A stretch of DNA of 64,000 bases, taken from positions 93,213 through 157,212 of the forward strand of contig NZ_JIAW01000004.1 of NCBI RefSeq assembly GCF_000620625.1, read 5' to 3'. Shown here piece after piece: positions 32,947 through 41,542 of the stretch. The notes beneath the pieces were generated by a model. It was not told where the DNA came from. It worked only from the letters and a program-made list of their open reading frames with translations, and searched no databases. Position numbers and translations under genes: made by a program. Within the stretch, counting starts at the first letter, position 1, and the number at the start of each line of letters is the position of its first letter. The DNA comes from Mycobacterium sp. URHB0044 (GTDB lineage Bacteria; Actinomycetota; Actinomycetes; Mycobacteriales; Mycobacteriaceae).

Positions 32947-34392
32947 TCAGTAATGGACAAGTTCGGACTCCTCGGCGAGCAACGGATCCCAGACCTGATT
33001 GACCGTTGGATGTGGCGCGACAACATGACGTAACACCGTGGTTGGGACCTTCGCGACGATAGCCAGGGTGGCTGCTTGAATCAGTTCGGAGAACTCCGGT
33101 CCGACGAAGGTCGCTCCGAGCAGTGTGTTGGTCACGGCGTCGATGACCAGTTTCGCCCACCCCTCGAAGCCATCCCGATAAAGCGCAAGCCGTGTCACGG
33201 TTTCGGGGTAGTGGGCAGTTCGCGTCCGTACTATGAACCCGGCTGCGCGAGCCTGACATTCGGTGCGCCCCACCTCGGCGACTTGAGGGTCAGTGAAGAT
33301 GACTTGCGCCGCGTTGCCGGTGTCACGGACAGTTAGTTCGTTCTCCCACAGTTGTCGCCCGCCGGCGCGGGCGGCGATGATGTCGGCCACGACGCGGCCG
33401 TGGTACGTCGAGATGTGCGATAGCAGAGCGCGTCCGGTGGTATCACCGAGGGCGTACAGCCAGTCGCCAGTGACACCGATCGCCTGTAGATGATCGTTCA
33501 CGGAAACGAACCCACCGACTGGCAGGCCAACGGTTTCCAGTCCGATGTCGTCGGTATTGGCGCAGCGTCCAGCCGCCAACACGATTTCGTCTACCTCGAT
33601 CGTCTGGTCGTTGAAAGTTGCGGTCACTGGGCCGCCCGCTTTCACGCGCGCTGCCTTTGACAACTCCGTCTCGAAGTGAATCTCGACGCCTTTGCTTCGC
33701 AGTGATTGCTCGACCAGTTCGCGGGCTTCGGGTTCGGAGTTGCGAAGCAGGGTGTTCCCACGTACCAGAAGTGTCACTGCGGAGCCCAAACCCGCCAGGA
33801 TTGTCGCGAACTCAACACCGACTACGCCGCCACCCACCAGGAGCGCGCGAGGTGGCACGCGCGTCATGGTCGCCAGATCCCGATTGGTCCATGGGCATGC
33901 GTGCGCCAACCCAGGTATCGCCGGCACGCTAGGACGAGTGCCCGTGGCCACAACGACCGCGTGGCGTGCGGTCAGGACAGCTTCGGCGCCATCCGCATAC
34001 GCCACGCGCACTGCTCGTTCGCCGCTCAACCGACCGAAGCCATGAAACACGGCGACACCGGCTTCCCGCAATGAAGATACTTGGCTTCGATCCGAGAGAT
34101 GCTCGATGATCGAGTCGCGTTTCGCGAAGACAGCCGGGATGTCCAATTCCTGTCCCGAAACGGCTTGTCGTACACCAGGAACGGCCTTCGCCAGGTTGAA
34201 CACCTCGATCGGACGAAGCAGTGTTCTGGTCGGGTTGCAAGCCCAGTAACGACATTCACCACCGACCAGCCGATTCTCAACGAGCGCTACCGCAAGGCCG
34301 GCCGACGCAAGGTTACGCACGGCGGCCACACCGCCCACCCCGCCACCGAGGACGATCACGTCGAACTCTTCGCCAGTCACATCTACCCTCAT
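32947..34392 (-). CDS. pyridine nucleotide-disulfide oxidoreductase (MerA/Lpd-like)
   Basis: A 481-residue flavin disulfide reductase. FAD site DVIVLGGGVGGVAAVRNLA, redox pair in GGECRYWACNPTRTLL (Cys-x4-Cys kept, but the usual CxPSK is NPTRT), NAD site LLVGGGVVGVEFATILAGLG, and the C-terminal VVAPHPTVNQVWDPLL with the His of the interface. Substrate unknown; quinones, metals or disulfides are possible. ATG 34392 overlaps the upstream stop (ATGA), so it belongs to the DUF417-Lpd operon. Confidence 0.85.
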   Translation of the reverse strand: MRVDVTGEEFDVIVLGGGVGGVAAVRNLASAGLAVALVENRLVGGECRYWACNPTRTLLRPIEVFNLAKAVPGVRQAVSGQELDIPAVFAKRDSIIEHLSDRSQVSSLREAGVAVFHGFGRLSGERAVRVAYADGAEAVLTARHAVVVATGTRPSVPAIPGLAHACPWTNRDLATMTRVPPRALLVGGGVVGVEFATILAGLGSAVTLLVRGNTLLRNSEPEARELVEQSLRSKGVEIHFETELSKAARVKAGGPVTATFNDQTIEVDEIVLAAGRCANTDDIGLETVGLPVGGFVSVNDHLQAIGVTGDWLYALGDTTGRALLSHISTYHGRVVADIIAARAGGRQLWENELTVRDTGNAAQVIFTDPQVAEVGRTECQARAAGFIVRTRTAHYPETVTRLALYRDGFEGWAKLVIDAVTNTLLGATFVGPEFSELIQAATLAIVAKVPTTVLRHVVAPHPTVNQVWDPLLAEESELVHY

Positions 34393-35000
34393 TTCCGAAG
34401 AACGGGGGGCCCGAAGTACGGTGCGTCGTGCTGTAGCTGGAAATCCAGTACGGCGAGCGGCATCTGCGCATCGAGGAGAACGGAATCGTATTCGCACGCC
34501 ATCACCGACGTGGCGTCGGTATGCGGGTTGCGCCCGATCAACTCGACCACCAGCCGCAGTCGCGTCGACTCGGTGACGCCACGTCCCAGGACCCGGACCT
34601 CGGGCAGATCACTGAGCATGTCGAGCCGCATCGGTACCACCCTCATCGGGTGGCTGCTGCCGGCTGTACGGCCGCGGAGGGATGTCAATACGATGATGCC
34701 GGTGTCGGCAAGCAATAACTCGTTCGACAATGCATTGCCGGTCAGAGTGATCGAGATCGAACAATGCGATTGCGGCGGTTCTGCCGCAGCCATCGCAGTG
34801 GCTTCGACCAAGACCAACTCACGGGTGACCTCGCGCCATTGGTGTGCCCGTTCGTATTCCGAGTCGGGGTCTGTTATCGCTGCGCTTGCACGCTCGGCCG
34901 CGTTCTCGCGTGTCATGCGATCCGCCTTCGAGTTCAACGCGTCCACCACGCCCAGGTCCTTGTGGTACTCGTGTACACGATGCTCCTTGTTTGACTGCAT
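34389..35000 (-). CDS. hypothetical protein between two flavin disulfide reductase genes
   Basis: A 203-residue frame. The N-terminal third is charged and helical (DALNSKADRMTRENAAERAS); the rest is beta-rich (SISITLTGNALSNELLLADTG, VRVLGRGVTESTRLRLVVEL). No membrane segment, signal or catalytic motif. The start at 35000 is weakly supported; later ATGs are possible. Its stop overlaps the next gene's ATG. Confidence 0.5.
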   Translation of the reverse strand: MQSNKEHRVHEYHKDLGVVDALNSKADRMTRENAAERASAAITDPDSEYERAHQWREVTRELVLVEATAMAAAEPPQSHCSISITLTGNALSNELLLADTGIIVLTSLRGRTAGSSHPMRVVPMRLDMLSDLPEVRVLGRGVTESTRLRLVVELIGRNPHTDATSVMACEYDSVLLDAQMPLAVLDFQLQHDAPYFGPPVLRK

Positions 35001-35036
35001 GGTCGAATGTCGGGCGACCCGTTCTCCGGCGCGGTT

Positions 35037-36446
35037 CTATAGATTGATGGCCCCTCCGACCAGGGCGTGAAAGCATTCCTGTAGCCCTTCACCGAGTGTG
35101 GGATGGGTGTGTACGTTTCGCGCCAACTCGGTGGCGGTGAGGTCCCACTGCTGCGCCAGCGTCAACTCGGGAAGGAGTTCGCTGACTTCGCTGCCCACCA
35201 GATGCGCTCCCAGTAGCTCGCCATGGGCATCGTCGGCAATGATCTTCATGAAACCGCCGCGTTCGCCCAGTCCGTGTGCCTTGGCGCTGGCCTGCATGGG
35301 AAAAGTAGCGACCCTCAAGCTGTGGCCTGCGGCACGGGCCTGCTCTTCGGTGTAGCCGAAGCTGGCGACCTGTGGCTGGCAGAACGTCACACGCGGCATC
35401 ATCTGATAGTCCAACGGCATCGTCGCCACGCCAGCAATGGCTTCGGCAGCGACCACACCTTGCGCGGAAGCGACGTGCGCCAGTGTAACTTTGGCGGTGA
35501 CGTCGCCGATCGCATGGATATGCGGTGCGGACGTACGCATGTAGTCGTCGATGTCGATGGCGCCAGCGGCGGTGATACGCACTCCAGCTGCATCGAGACC
35601 GATTTCCTCGACGTTCGGACAAAATCCGATGCAGATGAACGCACGGGCGGCCTGCGCGCTCGCGGACGTTCCGTCAGCGCCGGTGTGGCTGACGACGACA
35701 TGCTCGCCGTGGTCAACGACTTTGTCCACCCGGGTGGATGTGTGAATCGCTATCCCGCGTCGCCGGTAGTGCCGCTGAAGTTCCCGTGAAACATCGGCGT
35801 CCTCGTTCGGAAGAACGCGGTCGGCGAATTCCAGAATCTCAACGCGGACACCATAACTGTGCAGGATGTACGCGAACTCCATGCCGATGGAGCCGCCACC
35901 GATGATCACGATGGACTCGGGCAGATCAGCGCTGAGAATCTGCTGCTCATAGGTGACGATGTTGTCGCTGAGGTCAACTCCGGGCAGCATGCGCACCCGC
36001 GATCCGGTCGCGATGACGGCGTGGTCGAAGCTGAGTAACCTGCTACCTCCCTCACGCAGGTCCACCCGAAGCTGGTGGGAATCGATGAAACGACCGTGGC
36101 CGTCGATCTCCGTGATGTTGTTCTTGCGCGTCAGAAAGTGCACTCCGCGGACACGTGCCTCGGCAACTTCGCGGCTGCGCGACACGGCACGGGCGTAGTC
36201 GAGACCAATGTCACCGGAGATACCGAATGCCGCAGAGTCGTGGGTGACGATGGAGGCAATCTCAGCATTGCGCAGCAGCGCTTTTGACGGAACACAGCCT
36301 GTGTTGAGGCACACTCCGCCCCAATAGCGTTCCTCGACTATGCCGACACGCATTCCCAGCTGGGCGGCGCGGATGCCTGCCACGTATCCGCCGGAGCCCG
36401 CGCCGAGGACGATGAGGTCGAAGTGGTCGCCGGCGGGCGATGTCAT
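35037..36446 (-). CDS. dihydrolipoamide dehydrogenase-type flavin disulfide reductase
   Basis: A 469-residue Lpd-like enzyme. FAD site DLIVLGAGSGGYVAGIRAAQLG, redox pair GGVCLNTGCVPSKALL, NAD site IVIIGGGSIGMEFAYILHSYG, FAD motif HIHAIGDVTAKVTLAHVA and the interface NVHTHPTLGEGLQE. It would pass electrons between NAD(H) and a disulfide or another oxidant. It lies right after the DUF417 gene; ATG 36446 has AGGAGCC. E. coli pairs a related flavoprotein (RclA) with DUF417 RclC in hypochlorite resistance, but this sequence looks more Lpd-like than RclA-like. Confidence 0.87.
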   Translation of the reverse strand: MTSPAGDHFDLIVLGAGSGGYVAGIRAAQLGMRVGIVEERYWGGVCLNTGCVPSKALLRNAEIASIVTHDSAAFGISGDIGLDYARAVSRSREVAEARVRGVHFLTRKNNITEIDGHGRFIDSHQLRVDLREGGSRLLSFDHAVIATGSRVRMLPGVDLSDNIVTYEQQILSADLPESIVIIGGGSIGMEFAYILHSYGVRVEILEFADRVLPNEDADVSRELQRHYRRRGIAIHTSTRVDKVVDHGEHVVVSHTGADGTSASAQAARAFICIGFCPNVEEIGLDAAGVRITAAGAIDIDDYMRTSAPHIHAIGDVTAKVTLAHVASAQGVVAAEAIAGVATMPLDYQMMPRVTFCQPQVASFGYTEEQARAAGHSLRVATFPMQASAKAHGLGERGGFMKIIADDAHGELLGAHLVGSEVSELLPELTLAQQWDLTATELARNVHTHPTLGEGLQECFHALVGGAINL

Positions 36447-36499
36447 CTTGGCTCCTGTTTTGTCGGGCGGACTGACGTTTCGGTGATCAGCGGGGAGCG

Positions 36500-37015
36500 T
36501 CAGCCTGCCTTGGCGACTATGGCCCGTCTGCGGGTTGCGTCGATCGCATCCGCCAGGAGCCACAGCGCCAAGCCGAGGTTCGCGATGTCCTTCATCAGGA
36601 ACTCGCCGTCGGCGGACAAGATGGGAAAGCCGCCCGCAGAGGCTTCACCCACGCCGGGGGTCGTGACCATGAAACTCAGCGTGGTCACGAAGAACAGCGA
36701 GGCGAATACGCCGCCCACCACGGACGCCTTCGGGAACCACGGCTTGACCGCCAGCAGTGCTGCGACAATCAACTCGATTGATCCGTTCAATCGACCAAAG
36801 GCGTCGATCGACATGAGGTCGTACATCCAGCTCAAGAGAGGGCTATTGGCTACCCAATGTGAAATACCCTGGGCCTCATAGGTAGTGAACTTCATGGCGC
36901 CGAACCAGGCCAAGACTATGACCAGGCCATACCGAGCGACGATCGCCGCGAGCGCGGACGTCCGGGCGCTTCGAAGCTCATCAGCCACAGTGCTTGTGGC
37001 GCTATCGTAAGACAT
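36500..37015 (-). CDS. DUF417 / YkgB-RclC-type membrane protein
   Basis: A 171-residue protein with four to five membrane helices and the DUF417 core RYGLVIVLAWFGAMKFTTYE ... VANSPLLSWMYDLMS ... SFMVTTPGVGEASAGGFPILS and FLMKDIANLGLALWLLADA. The family includes E. coli RclC, needed for resistance to reactive chlorine. It is the first gene after operator copy 8 and is followed by the flavin disulfide reductase operon. Confidence 0.85.
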   Translation of the reverse strand: MSYDSATSTVADELRSARTSALAAIVARYGLVIVLAWFGAMKFTTYEAQGISHWVANSPLLSWMYDLMSIDAFGRLNGSIELIVAALLAVKPWFPKASVVGGVFASLFFVTTLSFMVTTPGVGEASAGGFPILSADGEFLMKDIANLGLALWLLADAIDATRRRAIVAKAG

Positions 37016-37089
37016 GCGGTCTCCCTTGGTATTTCATTGCACCGCTGTGGCGATGTCCGGCTGCTGCCATGCGGCTCAGGTCAGCGCTT

Positions 37090-37147
37090 ACTATCCGTGC
37101 ACAGTGGGTGAGTTGTCGTCATCCGGCTGTGCATCTCACCCGGGTGA
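37090..37147 (-). promoter_or_regulatory. island operator/promoter copy 8 (for DUF417-Lpd operon)
   Basis: Minus strand: TCACCCGGGTGA (37136-37147), 11 bp, GGATGA-CGACAAC-TCACCC (37106-37124), 10 bp, GATAGT (-10, 37090-37095). The stop codon of the upstream SigH-like gene is the last TGA of the palindrome. Confidence 0.85.
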
Positions 37148-37771
37148 GTGGTTCTGCCGCACCGTCCGGTGACGTGGTCCTCCCCCAGGCCGCCGGCTGG
37201 GCGAGTCGACGAGCAGATTACGCAATTGCTCTCGGCCGCGGTTGATCCGTGAACTCACGGTTCCCTGTTCGGTCTCCATGATTGCGGCGATCTCCTTGTA
37301 GGAGAGGCCGACGACATCGGCGAAGTACACGGCCACGCGAAACTGTTCGGGCAGGGACTGCATCGCGGCCTTGATCTCGGAGTCGGGCAGCGTTGCGAGA
37401 GCCTCGTCTTCGGCCGACCACAGGCCCGCCGATCCGTGCGCCGCGCTGGCTGCCAACTGTCGGTCGGTGATGTGGTCGGTGGGGTACTGCACCGGCCGGC
37501 GCTTCGCGGTTCGATAGCTGCTGATGCAGGTGTTGGTCATGATCCGAAACAACCATGCCTTCAGATTCGTATGCGGTTGAAACGAATCCCTACCGGCGTA
37601 CGCCTTGAGCAGCGTTTCCTGCAACAGATCCTCTGCGTCCGCGAGGGCGGTGGTCATCTGAATCGCCCGCCTACGGAGCGGCTCGAGCAGCGGGATCATC
37701 TCACGTTCGAAGTGAACGGCGCTCGCCGGATCCACTGTTGCGCTGGCACATTCAGTATGCGCGCGCGCCAC
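37136..37771 (-). CDS. SigH/SigR-like ECF RNA polymerase sigma factor
   Basis: A 211-residue ECF sigma factor close to M. tuberculosis SigH. Region 2: [21 protein letters not shown] ... [20 protein letters not shown]; region 4: [20 protein letters not shown] ... [15 protein letters not shown]. SigH directs thioredoxin and heat/oxidative stress genes and is held by the anti-sigma RshA; no anti-sigma gene follows here. GTG 37771 is preceded by GGGAATG. A degenerate operator lies upstream and the next operator is fused to its stop codon. Confidence 0.88.
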   Translation of the reverse strand: MARAHTECASATVDPASAVHFEREMIPLLEPLRRRAIQMTTALADAEDLLQETLLKAYAGRDSFQPHTNLKAWLFRIMTNTCISSYRTAKRRPVQYPTDHITDRQLAASAAHGSAGLWSAEDEALATLPDSEIKAAMQSLPEQFRVAVYFADVVGLSYKEIAAIMETEQGTVSSRINRGREQLRNLLVDSPSRRPGGGPRHRTVRQNHSPG

Positions 37772-37841
37772 GATTCATTCCCATTGTCACGTCCGGTTCA
37801 TCGTCGGTTGCACTTGCCCTTCGCTCTCCTGCTGTTGAGCC

Positions 37842-37895
37842 AGCATTCAGTGACGTGGGTGAGTTGTCGTCGAACCCTTTCGTCGCCATCGGTGA
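37842..37895 (-). promoter_or_regulatory. degenerate island operator (for SigH-like gene)
   Basis: Minus strand: the proximal part is conserved on the promoter side (CGACAAC-TCACCC, 37857-37869), but the distal half reads GGGTTCGA with two extra bases, and the palindrome is replaced by a looser dyad (about 37881-37893). AATGCT lies 9 bp downstream, and the 13 bases around it match those around the -10 of copy 10. Confidence 0.55.
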
Positions 37896-37898
37896 CGC

Positions 37899-38333
37899 TC
37901 ATCCTGGTGCGTCGTCGTCCGTGGTGAGTGGGCCGTCTCCCGTATCGACCAAGAACACTGCGAGTAGTTCGGCGGGTTCGGTAGCGCTGGCATTCTCACT
38001 GATCGTGTGGTGTGCGCCTGGGGGTTCATTCCACGTCTCGCCAGCGCGATAGACACGTGCGGGCTCGCCTTCGACCTGGCTGCGGATCGCTCCGGAGATC
38101 ACGTACACCACGATGAACGCCGATTCTGCGTGGTGGTGAGGTCCGCTCTTCGCCCCTGGCGGATAGCTGACCGTCACTCCTACCAGCGATTTGCCGGAAA
38201 CGTTGGTCGGACGATCGAAAACCGTTCGGGTGAACGGTGTTCGAGCTGAGTCCCCGGTCGCCGGCTCGGCGTGGGCTGCAGGAGCAAGAAACGCAATCGC
38301 GATCAACGCAGGGAGCATGGTCTTTACCGCCAT
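37899..38333 (-). CDS. secreted cupin-domain protein
   Basis: 144 residues with a Sec signal peptide (MAVKTMLPALIAIAFLAPAAHA) and one cupin barrel: PPGAKSGPHHHAESAFIVVY (His ligands) and GETWNEPPGAHH. It is probably a periplasmic metal-binding protein; the substrate is unknown. It precedes the SigH-like gene by 128 bp in the same direction, near the RclC-like gene. Confidence 0.78.
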   Translation of the reverse strand: MAVKTMLPALIAIAFLAPAAHAEPATGDSARTPFTRTVFDRPTNVSGKSLVGVTVSYPPGAKSGPHHHAESAFIVVYVISGAIRSQVEGEPARVYRAGETWNEPPGAHHTISENASATEPAELLAVFLVDTGDGPLTTDDDAPG

Positions 38334-38482
38334 GTTTGGGTGCCTTCTCTTCGGGAGTCTTGACGACTAACTGATGTGATGCGGTTTGGGGTCGTGCCCG
38401 CCGCTGGAGTTGCATCCCGGTCAGCGGCGGGCTCAGCCTCAGAGTCCCCGGCGGCGCCGGCCGATCATGCGATGGTTTCTTG

Positions 38483-39403
38483 TCAGTCTTCGACTACGCG
38501 CACGATCGTCTTGCCAGGAATGCGCTTGTTCGGAGCGAACGCGGCAGCTGCTTCAGCGAGTGGCAGCACGGCGCCAACCGGCGCCTTGAGGCGTCCATCG
38601 CGCACTCGCGCAGCGAGGGCGGCGAGCTGGGCGCGATCAGCTTCGACAACGAAGAACACGGCCCGACCGTCCGGCGGCTGGATGTGCGGCGGCTCGGCGA
38701 CGGTGACGACCGTTCCGCCTGCGCGCACCAATGTGGCCGAGCGGGCCAGAATGTCTCCGCCGATCACGTCGAACACCACGTCGACTTCCCCTGCATCCTC
38801 CAGCTTTTCGGTACCCAGATCCAGGAAGGTGTGGACTCCCAGCTCGGCCGCCAGGTTGCGATCCGCGGTCCGGCCGGTGCCGATGACGCGCGCACCGACC
38901 TCACGAGCAAGCTGCACTGCGGTCGATCCAACCGCACCGCCAACGCCGTGGATCAGAACCGTCTGTCCAGCCGTGAGGTGGCCGTGGTCGAACAGAGCCT
39001 GCCAGGCGGTCAGTCCAGTAATCGGCAGCGAGGCGGCAACAGTGTGATCGATGTCGATCGGCAATGGTGCCAGATTTCGGGCTTCGACCGCGGTGTACTC
39101 CGCCAGCGTTCCGTTGCGCGACCAGTCGGTCAGGCCGAACACCCGCTGGCCAACACTCAATCCGGTAGTGCCGTACCCCAATTCAACCACGACTCCGGAC
39201 AGATCATGGCCGGGCACGCTCGGCGTGCGGTCACGACCGGCGCGATCGGTCCAGGTGTCTGGCCACTCAAGCTCATTGAATATGAAGCTCGCAGCGTGCA
39301 CGCGCACAACGACATCGTTCGAGGCTGGCTCGGGGTTGGGCAAGTCGGTAAACGACAGGCCGGCGACCCCGGCCTCACGATCTGAAACAGCGATGGCTTT
39401 CAT
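38483..39403 (-). CDS. zinc-independent NADPH:quinone oxidoreductase (MDR superfamily)
   Basis: A 306-residue medium-chain reductase. GHDLSGVVVELGYGTTGLSVGQRVFG and VLIHGVGGAVGSTAVQLAREVGARVIGTG form the NADPH Rossmann fold; zinc-ligand cysteines are absent. It likely reduces quinones or alkenals. ATG 39403 has GAGGAAGGA upstream and is the first gene behind operator copy 9. Confidence 0.87.
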   Translation of the reverse strand: MKAIAVSDREAGVAGLSFTDLPNPEPASNDVVVRVHAASFIFNELEWPDTWTDRAGRDRTPSVPGHDLSGVVVELGYGTTGLSVGQRVFGLTDWSRNGTLAEYTAVEARNLAPLPIDIDHTVAASLPITGLTAWQALFDHGHLTAGQTVLIHGVGGAVGSTAVQLAREVGARVIGTGRTADRNLAAELGVHTFLDLGTEKLEDAGEVDVVFDVIGGDILARSATLVRAGGTVVTVAEPPHIQPPDGRAVFFVVEADRAQLAALAARVRDGRLKAPVGAVLPLAEAAAAFAPNKRIPGKTIVRVVED

Positions 39404-39449
39404 TAGACGTCCTTCCTCACGTGGGTTGTTTTCTTGAGACTGACGAGTC

Positions 39450-39507
39450 AGCATTCCCGGACGCGGGGTGATCGGGCATCACCCGGCGAACCAATTCACC
39501 CGGGTGA
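39450..39507 (-). promoter_or_regulatory. island operator/promoter copy 9 (for quinone reductase)
   Basis: Minus strand: TCACCCGGGTGA (39496-39507), 11 bp, GGGTGA-TGCCCGA-TCACCC (39466-39484), 10 bp, AATGCT (-10, 39450-39455). The predicted leader is about 40 nt. Confidence 0.82.
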
Positions 39508-39551
39508 GGACGAAAGGCAGTACTGAGGGCCGGTCGGCTGGCGCCCCTTGG

Positions 39552-40607
39552 TCATCCGGTTGCTTCGCGGATGTAGCGGCCGATCTGGCGCAGTGAGCGG
39601 GCAGCTTCGGGGATCATCGGCGCGCCGAGCTGGAATACATGGATTTGGCCCGGCCACAGCTGCACCTCGACGGGCACGCCGGCCGCGGCGAGTCGCTGGG
39701 CCGCCAGCTGCGCGTCGTGCAGCAACACCTCGCAACCAGACACATGGATCAAGGTGGGTGGCAGTCCGGGTTGGATGTGATCGAGCGGTTCGTAGAGCGC
39801 GTCGGGATGCGCGTTCGGGTCGCGGCGGGCTGCGGCGCGGGTGATCAGGCCGTGGAAGGCATGAAAAGCTCTGGGGGCAAACATTGCATCCGAACCAGAG
39901 TTGGGATGCGGCGTTCTCTGTGGTCTGCGCAGTTGCAATAGCGGCGACATGGCCACCAACGCTGCGGGCTGCTCGCCGTGCTCGAGCAGGCGTTGGGCCA
40001 GCGCGAATGCGAGATAGCCGCCGGCGGAGTCACCGGCAAGCACGATCTGGTTGGGTTGGTAGCCTTTTCGGCGCAACCACCGGTAGCCGTCGTAGCAGTC
40101 GTCGACCGCCTCGCGGATGGAATGTTTGGGGATCTTGCGGTAGTTGGGCACCAGTATGGGGCTATCGGCGAAACCCGACAGCATGCTCACGAGTCGTCCG
40201 TGGGAGTAGGGACCGCACGTGAGGAATGCCCCACCGTGCAGATACAGAACAGCCCGGCGGGTGCCGTCAGCCGGTAGCACTCCGGCGGCGCGGACGAGTT
40301 GCGCGGTGCAGTGCGCAAGCTCAACGCGGGTGCGCACCGTGCCCTGTGTCGGCGCGATGGCCCGGGCGCCGAACTCGACGGCGCCCCACGGCCACGGCGC
40401 CGAGGGCAGGCAACTACCCACGCTCAGCGTCGGCCGAATCATCAGCCGGGCGCCGAGCCAAGCGAGCCGCCCCGCGAGGCTAGGACCGTCCTGCACGACT
40501 TCTACGACAGCGCCCGCGCGGAGTGGGTGGCGGCGTCGGCCCCTTCCGGCCGTGGCTGCTCTTCGAGCGGGGACCGCGAACCCGGACATGGCGGCAGGTG
40601 CGCTCAT
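39552..40607 (-). CDS. HSL-family alpha/beta hydrolase / esterase
   Basis: A 351-residue hormone-sensitive-lipase-type esterase: YLHGGAFLTCG (oxyanion hole), VLAGDSAGGYLAFALAQ (Ser nucleophile), the Asp region VSGCEVLLHDA and the catalytic His in WPGQIHVFQ. Related to mycobacterial Lip proteins. The N-terminal 60 residues are basic and less conserved. ATG 40607 overlaps the upstream stop. Third gene of the operon driven by operator copy 10. Confidence 0.85.
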   Translation of the reverse strand: MSAPAAMSGFAVPARRAATAGRGRRRHPLRAGAVVEVVQDGPSLAGRLAWLGARLMIRPTLSVGSCLPSAPWPWGAVEFGARAIAPTQGTVRTRVELAHCTAQLVRAAGVLPADGTRRAVLYLHGGAFLTCGPYSHGRLVSMLSGFADSPILVPNYRKIPKHSIREAVDDCYDGYRWLRRKGYQPNQIVLAGDSAGGYLAFALAQRLLEHGEQPAALVAMSPLLQLRRPQRTPHPNSGSDAMFAPRAFHAFHGLITRAAARRDPNAHPDALYEPLDHIQPGLPPTLIHVSGCEVLLHDAQLAAQRLAAAGVPVEVQLWPGQIHVFQLGAPMIPEAARSLRQIGRYIREATG

Positions 40608-41020
40608 GTCGATGCTTCCAGGCGAGAGTCACCAGATGTGCGACGCCACCCGATTCGATTCCAGGGGGCGCCCCGGCCGGTGTCGAGCTCATCGGGTCGC
40701 CCCTGACTTGGGGCCGGCGCACACTCCTCGCATCCGCGCGATACCTGCCTGTCAGCGAATCTGGGTGAGTCGCTCCGTGTTTGGCAACCTCCGCATAACG
40801 GCCGCGGCGCCACCGCCATGCGGCGGCGCCTACTCAGCGCGTGCTGCCGCCGGGCGTGCTCGTCGTCGGCGTAGGCGATCAGCCCGGCCGCGACCGAGGA
40901 TCCCCCACAAACGGCGGCGGCGACGCCGAAATGGACTAGCTGACAGTCGATCAACATCAAGGCCGCGTAATCACCGGCCACCACAGCCACGAACAACAAC
41001 GCGATGCGTAGTGGCGTCAT
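40604..41020 (-). CDS. small membrane protein with Cys-rich tail
   Basis: 138 residues from ATG 41020. Two hydrophobic segments (PLRIALLFVAVVAGDYAALM, VAAAVCGGSSVAAGLIAYA) are followed by a basic region and a tail with CGGC and CEEC, a possible zinc site. It sits 8 nt after the Cys-rich gene and is coupled to the esterase gene. No family recognised. Confidence 0.55.
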   Translation of the reverse strand: MTPLRIALLFVAVVAGDYAALMLIDCQLVHFGVAAAVCGGSSVAAGLIAYADDEHARRQHALSRRRRMAVAPRPLCGGCQTRSDSPRFADRQVSRGCEECAPAPSQGRPDELDTGRGAPWNRIGWRRTSGDSRLEAST

Positions 41021-41028
41021 GATGTCGG

Positions 41029-41502
41029 TCACTTCGGCCAGACAGGATGAACGGCGAAGACGTTGCGCAGGCACTCAGTGGCACGCCCACAGGTGTTGCA
41101 CATCGGTTGGGTGCCGCGTCGAAACGCCATCTCGCACTTGTCGCCCACGTACGTGGCCATCGCCCGTCGCATGATGGACAGGCAGCCACGGCATAGCGTC
41201 TCGACGACGTCGCCGTCTGGGCTCAACCCCATCTGCTCGCATCCGTCGATGGCATGTATCTCGGCGACCGCCACTGCCGGCGCGCCGCACGCAGTGCCGG
41301 TCGACACCCGCTGGGCACTGCAGATGGGCCTCAACGTGTGAAGTTGATCCTCGATCGCGGGAACGGTGTCGATTGCGGCGACTCCTTTTCGCTGCGCCGA
41401 ACGCCGGACAGACGCAACGACGTCCCGCAGTCGACGGAGCTGCCACGGTGTTCGGGCGACGCTCGCCTCACCAGGCGATCGTTTTGATTTGCAACGCTTC
41501 AC
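41029..41502 (-). CDS. Cys-rich putative zinc protein, paralogue of 18628-19044
   Basis: 157 residues from GTG 41502 (GGGAGAAACC upstream). A basic N-terminal half is followed by ICSAQ, TACGAPAVAVAEIHAIDGC, TLCRGCLSIM and MCNTCGRATEC. The central C-x3-AVA-x2-E-x-H-x-I-x2-C unit matches the protein at 18628-19044. Both genes head operons under the same operator. Likely zinc-binding; function unknown. Confidence 0.6.
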   Translation of the reverse strand: MKRCKSKRSPGEASVARTPWQLRRLRDVVASVRRSAQRKGVAAIDTVPAIEDQLHTLRPICSAQRVSTGTACGAPAVAVAEIHAIDGCEQMGLSPDGDVVETLCRGCLSIMRRAMATYVGDKCEMAFRRGTQPMCNTCGRATECLRNVFAVHPVWPK

Positions 41503-41542
41503 TCTGGTTTCTCCCGTTTGTGGTGACGGCTTTGCGCGGTGG

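Noticed and set aside
35728..35741. CCACCCGGGTGG palindrome inside the dihydrolipoamide dehydrogenase gene
   Set aside because: Outer bases differ from TCACCCGGGTGA, no proximal box or -10 follows, and it is inside a conserved coding region.
35037..36446. Naming the flavin disulfide reductase rclA
   Set aside because: Its GGVCLNTGCVPSKALL and HTHPTLGEGLQE motifs are closer to dihydrolipoamide dehydrogenase than to RclA; only the pairing with a DUF417 gene is RclA-like.
16600..37100. Short upstream ORFs in several operator-driven leaders (for example a 16-codon frame near 16686 and a 22-codon frame overlapping the DUF417 start)
   Set aside because: They lack ribosome sites and similarity to each other; only the frames at 10406 and 41543 were kept.
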